A stretch of 64,000 nt of DNA from CAVPFA01 sp963703655 (GTDB lineage: Bacteria > Actinomycetota > Acidimicrobiia > Acidimicrobiales > Bog-793): the NCBI GenBank assembly GCA_963703655.1, contig CAVPFA010000007.1:1-64000 (forward strand). The letters are read 5' to 3'. The translations under genes and the position numbers were made by a program. Below, piece after piece: positions 58,593 through 64,000 of this stretch. The notes below the pieces were generated by a model. It worked only from the letters and a program-made list of their open reading frames with translations, did not search any database and was not told where the DNA came from. Position 1 is the first letter of the stretch, and each line of letters starts with the position of its first letter.

Positions 58593-58801
58593 GGGTCTCG
58601 GTCGACCCGGACCGGTGCCAAGGCCACAACCGCTGCCATGTGCTCGTCCCGGAGGTTTTCGACGTTGACGATTTGGGCTACGCCGTTGTGACGCAGGTGG
58701 TGGTCCCTCAGCACCTCCGGGACCGAGCCTTCGAAGCGGTTCGCAACTGCCCGGAGCGGGCAATCTCTGTAGTCGACAGTCAGTCGGTACCAGGCAGATG
58801 A
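58589..58801 (+). CDS. 3Fe-4S ferredoxin
   Basis: It is a 70-residue electron donor for the P450. Cys10, His13 and Cys16 (RCQGHNRC) and Cys54 (RNCPERAI) make the CxxHxxC...CP pattern of 3Fe-4S ferredoxins, the type paired with actinobacterial P450s. ATG 58589 overlaps the P450 stop by four bases. A ferredoxin reductase is not seen nearby. Confidence 0.92.
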   Translation: MRVSVDPDRCQGHNRCHVLVPEVFDVDDLGYAVVTQVVVPQHLRDRAFEAVRNCPERAISVVDSQSVPGR

Positions 58802-59784
58802 GCGGGCTGACCCGGCGACGGGCGCGTCAGACCTGAGGAAGGCGTCGCCCACACGGATTTCAATGCGTCGCGGAATCTCCGACCAGGTTCGTCGCAACAG
58901 CGCATAACTTTGCCACTTTTGCTCTGCTTGGACCTACAAAAGCCCTGGTCAGCACAGTGTTCAGAGGTTACGACGTGTGAAGGTTGTGCTGAATGCATAC
59001 TCTTTGTTTTCGCTGATTCTGCGTGATTGCCGTACTGCCCTCGTCGAGGACCGTGTTCACTTGGTCTCCTCCGATGGCACATTTGAAATCTTCGACGACT
59101 CCAAGAGTAGTGGAGTGCCACCTGGTACAGCGGGGTCAGAGCTGGGCAGCGGCGTTCCGAACCTCGGCATACAGCCCCTCGTCCCACTCCCCCAACGCCC
59201 TGAGGCAGTCCGGGGGCGTGCTCGGGTTGTGCGCAGCGAACAGCGCCTGTTCTCGTGTCGGATGCTTAGGGCGCTTGTGGCGGTCCACCCTGTGGTCCCA
59301 GTCGGGCGGACCCACGAAGATGCCACAGTCTCCGAAGTAAATCTCCCGGCACCGGCGCTTTTCGGCCTGGAACTCATCACTGCTTCAATGCCTGACATCG
59401 ACTCAAAGGTACCCCTGGCCTGTGACACGGCGGTGGACTCGCCTTGGCTTCGCCCTACCTTGTCGGACTCAGCGAGGGTGAGCGGCTCAGCTTGATTGGC
59501 GAGCAGCTTGATTTGAAGCTGTCGAACGGGCAGACCGGAAGAGCAGTCCTGACGGACATCTCTGGTGCCTGACCGGAGTACGTGAGGCACCGTTCTGATT
59601 CCTGACGGCGTCGGTGGTCAGGGTCAGGCCGCTTAGGGTGCCGCCGTTCTCGTCTAATCTTTTTCACAAGGCTCGTTGAAACTTAGCACGTGCTAAGTTT
59701 TCGGCGACTTCTTGACCTGCGGGGATGCGTAAGACTGTTTAGGCAAATGGCTTAGCACCCCCGCTGATCAGGAAAAGCCTGGTA
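58802..59784. other. Region with one uncertain small ORF (59136-59384, minus) and a palindrome
   Basis: Most of this region shows no gene. On the minus strand a frame open from 59384 to the stop at 59136 reads SDEFQAEKRRCREIYFGDCG, then HPTREQALFAAHNPSTPPDC and LRALGEWDEGLYAEVRNAAA. The NPSTPPDCLRAL..EVRNAAA pattern resembles one unit of a leucine-rich-repeat-variant protein. It has no ATG, so it is either frameshifted or a fragment. The 22-base palindrome at 59679-59700 lies just before the tRNA. Confidence 0.35.
59679..59700. repeat. 22-base perfect palindrome upstream of tRNA-Leu
   Basis: AAACTTAGCAC at 59679-59689 is followed directly by its reverse complement GTGCTAAGTTT (59690-59700) with no spacer. 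The octamer CTTAGCAC recurs at about 59,751-59,758, nearer the tRNA. It could be an operator or a recombinase site; no T-run makes it a terminator. Confidence 0.6.
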
Positions 59785-59867
59785 GCCCGGATGGCGGAAT
59801 GGCAGACGCGGCGGCCTCAAAAGCCGTTGTCCGAAAGGGCGTGCGGGTTCAAGTCCCGCTCCGGGCA
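59785..59867 (+). tRNA. tRNA-Leu (anticodon CAA)
   Basis: The acceptor GCCCGGA (59785-59791) pairs with TCCGGGC (59860-59866); A59867 is the discriminator. The anticodon stem GCGGC/GCCGT encloses the loop CTCAAAA, giving anticodon CAA. The long variable arm (TGTCCGAAAGGGCG) is expected of tRNA-Leu, and the T-arm GCGGG-TTCAAGT-CCCGC is perfect. CCA is not encoded. Its 3' end is repeated directly downstream. Confidence 0.93.
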
Positions 59868-59951
59868 CACCGCTCCGGGCACACCGCTCCGGGCACACCG
59901 CTCCGGGCACAGACCGCTCCGGGCACAGACCGCTCCGGGCTCCGGGCACGG
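59858..59951 (+). repeat. Tandem copies of the tRNA-Leu 3' end
   Basis: GCTCCGGGCAC, the last part of the tRNA-Leu acceptor and its flank, occurs at 59858, 59872, 59886, 59900, 59916 and, partly duplicated, at 59932. The period is 14, 14, 14, 16 and 16 bases. Each copy starts in the same part of the tRNA gene. Such arrays follow repeated integration or slippage at a tRNA 3' end. Confidence 0.85.
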
Positions 59952-60022
59952 CCGGCAGGCCGAGGGCATAGATGCAGGTCAACAAGCTGTGCCTACGGCT
60001 GAGATGACACGAGGCGCATTCC

Positions 60023-60253
60023 GTGGTCAAAACTTGGTCACAACTGGCCGCAGCGACGTTCCTGATCCCTGCTGGGACGTGGCAGTTGGCCGGTGCTTTC
60101 GGTACGACGCTCGTGGTGGGCCTCGGCGCGTACACCTGGACTCGTGACCGCGGGCGGAGCTTCGACCTTCAGGAGTCAGATCAAGCCCGGCGAGCAGGCG
60201 CGATCTCGAGTGGACCCACGATCCGGACGATCCCCTTCTCAAAGCGACCGTAA
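60023..60253 (+). CDS. Small hypothetical protein, weak
   Basis: A GTG-started 76-residue ORF has a hydrophobic N-terminal half (AAATFLIPAGTWQLAGAFGT, TLVVGLGAYTW) and a polar tail. I do not recognise it. It starts just after the tRNA array and is in the interval bounded by the 23-bp repeats. It may not be expressed. Confidence 0.25.
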   Translation: MVKTWSQLAAATFLIPAGTWQLAGAFGTTLVVGLGAYTWTRDRGRSFDLQESDQARRAGAISSGPTIRTIPFSKRP

Positions 60254-60279
60254 TCAATACCTCCGAGCTGCCCATCCGA

Positions 60280-60492
60280 GTGCCGTCGCCGGCCAAGCGG
60301 CCGGTGAGCCGCCAGGATGCCGGGGTTTCTGTAGCCAGGGTGGCTGACGCGCTCGGCGTATCGGTGCAAGCCGTCTCCCACTGGGGGGTCGGAGCACGCC
60401 AGCCGAGACCGAAGAACGCATTGCCTGTGTCGAGCTACTCGAGTCACTTGATGAGGCCGGAAGGTGAGCGCGCCGGCCATCCCCGATCCTGA
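60280..60492 (+). CDS. Small XRE-like helix-turn-helix protein, possibly frameshifted
   Basis: From GTG 60280 the ORF contains VARVADALGVSVQAVSHWGV then GARQPRPKNAL, which fits an XRE/Cro HTH (two helices with AVSHW as the recognition-helix start). In an adjacent frame from about 60,425 the sequence ACVELLESLDEAGR continues like the C-terminal helix of such proteins, so one indel is likely. It lies between the two tRNA-derived repeats and could be an element regulator or excisionase-like protein; no integrase is seen. Confidence 0.45.
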   Translation: MPSPAKRPVSRQDAGVSVARVADALGVSVQAVSHWGVGARQPRPKNALPVSSYSSHLMRPEGERAGHPRS

Positions 60493-60539
60493 GCAAGTGC
60501 CGTTCCTGCCGTTGTGGCCCAAAACGGGCCAGATATATT

Positions 60540-60557
60540 GAGGCTTTCGCGAGCCTC
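60540..60557. repeat. Short hairpin between the HTH ORF and the prepilin gene
   Basis: GAGGCT and AGCCTC flank the loop TTCGCG. There is no T-run, but the base composition on the minus side is AT-rich (AATATAT) beyond the hairpin, so weak termination of the prepilin transcript is possible. Confidence 0.35.
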
Positions 60558-60607
60558 CACCTACCGGGCGGTCAATCACCTGAGACTCCGCGCCCCAAGC
60601 CTTTAGA

Positions 60608-61171
60608 TCAGCTGACGCTACTGAACCCAGCGGTGCTGCTCTTACCGACCTTGCCTCCTGCTAAAGGTACGAAGAGGGATCCCAGGCAAGATGTCGCGGG
60701 GACGTTAGGATCCTCGGTATACAGAGTTCCCGTGAAGTTGGTTTGTCCATCCACTGACTCTGGGGCCGTCGTGTCGATCATGCCCCAGCAGTTGCGGGTG
60801 CCCTTTGCCCAAGCCACCAACGCCACTTCGCTGTCGTTCGCCACGTAGACCGAAACGACGCGTGGACCACTGGAGTTGGTGCCCGACACGACGGAAAGAC
60901 CGGTGTCGATTGGGCCGAGGCTGAGAGCGGAGTAGGTCTGGTTGTTCTGCGTATAGTAGGTCTTGGCGGCCGTCAATGCGGTCTGCAAGTTGGACTGCGT
61001 AGCAGTGTCGTTGGCCGACTTGGTAACCGACAGGAACGTTGGGATGGCGATCGCCAGCAGGATGCCGATGATCAGCAGGACGACGAGGAGTTCGATGAGC
61101 GTGAAACCCCCGTCTCCTCTCTTGTCGATCCTGAGACGTCTCACGCCGAGCCTGGTTGGACTACCTGACAT
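60608..61171 (-). CDS. Type IV prepilin (pseudopilin-like)
   Basis: The protein is a substrate of the prepilin peptidase. After a basic leader the cleavage site GFTLIELL is present, with Glu at position +5, then the hydrophobic helix LLVVLLIIGILLAIAIPTFL. The globular part (SANDTATQSNLQTALTAAKT, YYTQNNQTYSAL, AKGTRNCWGMIDTTAPES) resembles the GspG/PilA group, with two or more Cys residues (RNCWG, TSCLG) that could form a disulfide. The frame is intact and 187 residues long. It lies alone between the HTH ORF and the whiB-like gene; no assembly genes are in the window. Confidence 0.9.
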   Translation of the reverse strand: MSGSPTRLGVRRLRIDKRGDGGFTLIELLVVLLIIGILLAIAIPTFLSVTKSANDTATQSNLQTALTAAKTYYTQNNQTYSALSLGPIDTGLSVVSGTNSSGPRVVSVYVANDSEVALVAWAKGTRNCWGMIDTTAPESVDGQTNFTGTLYTEDPNVPATSCLGSLFVPLAGGKVGKSSTAGFSSVS

Positions 61172-61292
61172 GATGCTGTCCTCCTCGTCTAGACAGCCGT
61201 TGCATTGTCTACAGCAGTATTGAGAAGCTTACTGCTCTTGCTCGTTCGCAGGATCTGAGTCGGTCTTCATGGCGGCCGGCTGACCTACATCG

Positions 61293-61563
61293 ATGCTCAC
61301 CAACTCGCCGAGCGCCGGCCATGTCGACAGGCTCCTCGAGAGCCCGGCGTGGCACGCCCAGGCGGCCTGCCGTGGCAAGGGGACGGACACGTGGTTCCCA
61401 GGCCTCTTACGAGGCGATGGACGACGCAAGGGCCGTCTGCCAAGCCTGCCCGGTGCGGCAGGCCTGCTTCGACTACGCCGTCGCCGCGGTGGAGCTCCTT
61501 CGTGGCGTGTGGGCCGAGACGTCGGAGCGGGAGCGGCGGCGGTTGCGCAAGGTGGGGGCGTGA
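61293..61563 (+). CDS. WhiB-family transcriptional regulator, one frameshift
   Basis: WhiB-like proteins are actinobacterial regulators with a 4Fe-4S cluster. The first frame gives PAWHAQAACRGKGTDTWFPG with the first Cys. One base after about 61,398 the sequence shifts to SYEAMDDARAVCQACPVRQA and CFDYAVAAVELLRGVWAETS, with the CxxC and final Cys and the G-VWA turn, ending in the basic tail RRRLRKVGA at 61563. With that shift corrected the protein is about 88 residues, normal for the family. It is the strongest taxonomic sign that this part is actinobacterial. Confidence 0.85.
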
Positions 61564-61613
61564 CCACTTCAGGTCACTAAGAGGATCTCGCCCTGATAAC
61601 CAGAGTGACGGGA

Positions 61614-61636
61614 GTTCAAGTCCCGCTCCGGGCACA
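61614..61636 (+). repeat. Direct copy of the tRNA-Leu 3' end (23 bp)
   Basis: The 23 bases 61614-61636 are identical to 59847-59869 in tRNA-Leu (GTTCAAGTCCC...GGGCACA). They start in the T-arm and end past the discriminator. The sequence before them does not form the rest of a tRNA. The spacing from the first copy is 1,767 bases. Confidence 0.88.
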
Positions 61637-61785
61637 ATCCAGCTGGCCGGCGCCGTGGCGAGGCGCCGCGGCCGAGCGTCATCTTGCACCGCAAAGTCGT
61701 CAAATGCGACTCTTTGCCCTGCGGATTGCCTTGCGGAGGAACAAATGCGAGATTCAGCTTCACCCACACCTCAGGACCTGTTCTC

Positions 61786-63492
61786 GTGATTCTCGACGCT
61801 GAAGACGTCGACCATCGCGCGATCCTTACCACCGACGTGTGCGTCATCGGCTCCGGCGCCGCAGGCATCACCCTCGCGCTCGAATTGTGCCGGAGCACCG
61901 CGAATGTGGTCCTGTTGGCCGGCGGGCGGAATCGAGAGCACTCAGGCGATCGTGATCTCTACCGCGGTGTCGTCGACCCGGCTCGCCCTCACGAGCCGCT
62001 CGAGGAGAACCGTCGCAGAGCATTCGGCGGTACGACGATCGCGTGGGTCGGTCGCTGCGTACCGCTCGAGCCGATCGATTTCCAGCGCCGATCGTGGATA
62101 CCCGACAGCGGCTGGCCGATCAGCTATTCCGAGCTCATCCCGTACTTTGAAAGGGCGATGGAGCTGTGCGAGGCAGGGCCATTCTCGTTCGACGCGTCTG
62201 ACACCTTCTCGCCTCAGCGTGCGTCGATGATCGACGGCTTCGACGGCCCAGACATCACGACGTCACGTCTTGAACGTTGGAGTCCACCGACAAACTTTGC
62301 CAGACGATACGCGCCCGACCTCCGAAGGGCGCCAAACCTCCGCACTTTCCTCGGGGGCCATGCCACTCACGTACAACTGAACGCCGCCGGGAATTCTGTC
62401 GACCACATCCGGGCCTCAGCCCGACCGGGCCATGAGTTCTCCATACGTGCGCGCATCTACGTGCTGGCTGCCGGGGGGCTCGAAAATCCCCGGCTGCTGC
62501 TTTGCTCCAACGACGTCCGTAGAGACGGCGTTGGGAACTCCGCCGGCCTGGTCGGCCGCTTCTACATGTCACATCTTGCAGGTAGCGCCCAGTCGGTGAT
62601 CGTGAAAGATCGTGGCCCTTCGTTCCGCTATGGATTCGAGAAGGATCGGGCCGGCGTTCACTGTCGGCGGCGCTTCGCCCTCACACCCTCCGCGCAGGTC
62701 GAGCGACAAGTCGGCAACGCGGCAGCCACGCTCGAATGTCCTGGGATCAGCAATGCCGGCCACCGCAATCCGCTCTTCTCGGCTGCGTTTCTCGCAAAGC
62801 AATACGGTGACAGCCTTCGACGGAGCAGACTCCGTGGTCTTCGCTCGGAATTGCGGGAGGGCTCGCAGGTCCGACGCGAGCACTGGCAGGTGATCGCACG
62901 TACGTCGCCCGCTTCGGTGGCGCCGATGGTCCAGGTCATTAGCCAGCGGTACCTCGCCAGGAGACGCCTGCCGATGATCCTGGCCGATCCTTCGGCCCTC
63001 GAGCACGACTTGTGCTACCACACCGAGCACGCGCCCAATCGGGAAAGCCGCGTGACCCTGTCCGAAGAACGCGACTCGCTCGGCCTTCCAAGGATTCTGG
63101 TGAAGGTTGCCTTCAGCGAAGTCGACTTCAGGACGGTCATCGAGTTGCACAGAGCGATTGCGGAGAGGTTCGAGGCAACCGGAACCGGAAGTCTTCGATT
63201 TGACGAAGCCGAGATCCGCCACCACCTGCTCGACAGCCTGCAGCATTTCAACTCGATCGCCCATCACCTCGGGACGACCCGGATGAGCGAGTCGCCCCAG
63301 GGCGGCGTCGTCGACGCGAGCTGCCGTTTGCACGACACGGACAACTTTTTCGTGGCGGGCGGCTCCGTGTTCCCGACCGGGGGGCACGCGAACCCTACCC
63401 TTACGATCGTCGCGCTCTCCGTCCGGCTGGCGGCGCATCTTCGGCACAAACTTGCTATCGGAACCACCTCCGGAGCTTCGACACGGAGCTAG
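61786..63492 (+). CDS. GMC-family oxidoreductase (FAD-dependent)
   Basis: The FAD-binding Rossmann motif VCVIGSGAAGITLALEL begins at about residue 18 from the GTG at 61786, which follows AGGACC; the upstream codons from 61684 are unlikely to be coding. GMC features follow: NRRRAFGGTTIAWVGRCVPL, DSGWPISYSELIPYFERAME, AAGGLENPRLLLCSND, and the C-terminal HHLGTTRMSESPQGGVV, NFFVAGGSVFPTGGHANPTL with the active-site HH and HxN. The length of 568 residues is typical. Likely substrate: an alcohol or sugar; the exact one cannot be read. Confidence 0.92.
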   Translation: MILDAEDVDHRAILTTDVCVIGSGAAGITLALELCRSTANVVLLAGGRNREHSGDRDLYRGVVDPARPHEPLEENRRRAFGGTTIAWVGRCVPLEPIDFQRRSWIPDSGWPISYSELIPYFERAMELCEAGPFSFDASDTFSPQRASMIDGFDGPDITTSRLERWSPPTNFARRYAPDLRRAPNLRTFLGGHATHVQLNAAGNSVDHIRASARPGHEFSIRARIYVLAAGGLENPRLLLCSNDVRRDGVGNSAGLVGRFYMSHLAGSAQSVIVKDRGPSFRYGFEKDRAGVHCRRRFALTPSAQVERQVGNAAATLECPGISNAGHRNPLFSAAFLAKQYGDSLRRSRLRGLRSELREGSQVRREHWQVIARTSPASVAPMVQVISQRYLARRRLPMILADPSALEHDLCYHTEHAPNRESRVTLSEERDSLGLPRILVKVAFSEVDFRTVIELHRAIAERFEATGTGSLRFDEAEIRHHLLDSLQHFNSIAHHLGTTRMSESPQGGVVDASCRLHDTDNFFVAGGSVFPTGGHANPTLTIVALSVRLAAHLRHKLAIGTTSGASTRS

Positions 63493-63533
63493 CTCGGGGC
63501 GGCGGGTCTAGGACCCGATAGCGTCGCCTGCCG

Positions 63534-64000
63534 ATGCCGGAAATCGTGGTCGCGACGTTCAACGTTCACGCCGGCATCGACGGTTGGGGCGAGCCTTTCG
63601 ACGTCGTCGCGTCGTGCGCCGACCTCGACGCCGATGTTCTGCTGATGCAGGAGACCTGGACCCCCGCGGGTGGCGTGGGACTCGCGTCGCTCGTGGCGGC
63701 GTCGCTCGGCTATGAGGTCCACGACCTTCCCCTCTCCGATGCCATGGTGCTCGACGCCGCCACCGCGCCCGGCCGGGGTTGGGGGCCTCACCGGGGAGAC
63801 CCGTTGCATTCCCGCCGCCTCTGGGTTACCGACACCGAGGCCCTCCGCCGCCTGCGCCATCGGCGATGGGGCGCAAGGGCAACTTCCGGCAGCTGGGGCA
63901 TCGCCTTGCTCTCGCGCCTGCCTATCAGGCGGGTCGAGGTCATCGAGCTCGGCCGACTCCGACGGGACCGGCGGACACGGCGCGCAGCGCTCCTTGCCGA
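63534..64000 (+). CDS. Endonuclease/exonuclease/phosphatase-family protein, N-terminal part
   Basis: The frame runs from ATG 63534 off the right edge. It begins PEIVVATFNVHAGIDGWGEP, with the metal-binding Asn in ATFNVHAG, then ADVLLMQETWTPAG with the catalytic Glu of the EEP fold, and later SWGIALLSRLPIRRVEVIEL. These are the first two motifs of the EEP superfamily (phospholipases, nucleases, phosphatases). It follows the GMC gene by 41 bases on the same strand. Confidence 0.85.
   Translation, partial: MPEIVVATFNVHAGIDGWGEPFDVVASCADLDADVLLMQETWTPAGGVGLASLVAASLGYEVHDLPLSDAMVLDAATAPGRGWGPHRGDPLHSRRLWVTDTEALRRLRHRRWGARATSGSWGIALLSRLPIRRVEVIELGRLRRDRRTRRAALLA

Noticed and set aside
59857..59951. 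CRISPR array
   Set aside because: The units are only 14-16 bases with no spacers and derive from the tRNA 3' end; no cas gene is nearby.
61560..61636. A second tRNA gene
   Set aside because: Only the 3' part matches; the preceding bases do not form a D-arm or anticodon stem, and the T-stem does not pair properly.
59785..61636. Prophage or integrative element with its own integrase
   Set aside because: No integrase, capsid, replication or conjugation gene is visible in the interval; only a remnant or satellite is tenable.

Overview
The window looks like a composite. Bases 1 to about 4,600 carry a tight set of alphaproteobacterial-type genes: the tail of a TPM-domain protein, a D-Ala-D-Ala carboxypeptidase, NudC, a small LprI-like protein and an aminotransferase. 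The aminotransferase loses homology abruptly near 4,560, at a pair of 19-bp direct repeats. From about 4.7 kb to the end the content is actinobacterial: a WhiB-type protein, fused UreAB, FadR/GntR and IclR regulators, a class I P450 with a 3Fe-4S ferredoxin, a GMC oxidoreductase and frequent GTG/TTG starts. I read this as an assembly junction between two organisms, or less likely a transfer scar. Many genes throughout are split by single-base indels (DD-carboxypeptidase, nudC, hsdS, hsdR, transposase, DUF3883-like nuclease, phosphotriesterase, M20 peptidase, ABC ATPases, binding proteins, ureC, ureF, GntR, whiB). Their motifs stay intact in neighbouring frames, so most breaks are probably consensus errors rather than real decay.

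Region by region. 5.2-18.3 kb is a defence-type island: two unrecognised proteins, a complete type I restriction-modification operon hsdM-hsdS-hsdR whose hsdR is split by a 1,770-bp IS1182-like element with a 4-bp target duplication, an overlapping two-gene module on the minus strand (soluble protein plus four-helix membrane protein), a small zinc-ribbon ORF and a DUF3883/NO VEIN-type nuclease. 18.7-35.8 kb is catabolic: aldo/keto reductase, NHL-repeat protein, threonine aldolase, phosphotriesterase-like hydrolase, two M20 peptidases around a complete Mal/Ugp-type ABC importer with a Tat-signal binding protein, a class V aminotransferase, an unknown helical protein, and a GntR regulator coupled to a Cache-like sensor protein. 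36.3-38 kb has an HNH endonuclease (COG3440 type) followed by a protein made only of helicase-associated repeats.

38.6-58.8 kb is a nitrogen and amide catabolism region: RidA, three cupin genes, a family-5 peptide-binding lipoprotein, two amidohydrolases, an IclR regulator, a nucleoside deaminase, a urease set (ureD, ureG, ureF, ureC, fused ureAB; no ureE seen) and an RbsABC-type importer directly upstream of it. The second amidohydrolase is divergent from a GntR gene, with a perfect palindrome between them and a related palindrome in front of the P450-ferredoxin pair. This suggests one GntR regulon covering hydrolase, P450 and ferredoxin.

59.7-61.7 kb holds tRNA-Leu(CAA) with its 3' end repeated in tandem, a 23-bp copy of the same 3' end 1,767 bp away, and between them a small HTH ORF, a type IV prepilin and a frameshifted WhiB-type gene. 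The window closes with a GMC oxidoreductase and the start of an endonuclease/exonuclease/phosphatase-family protein.
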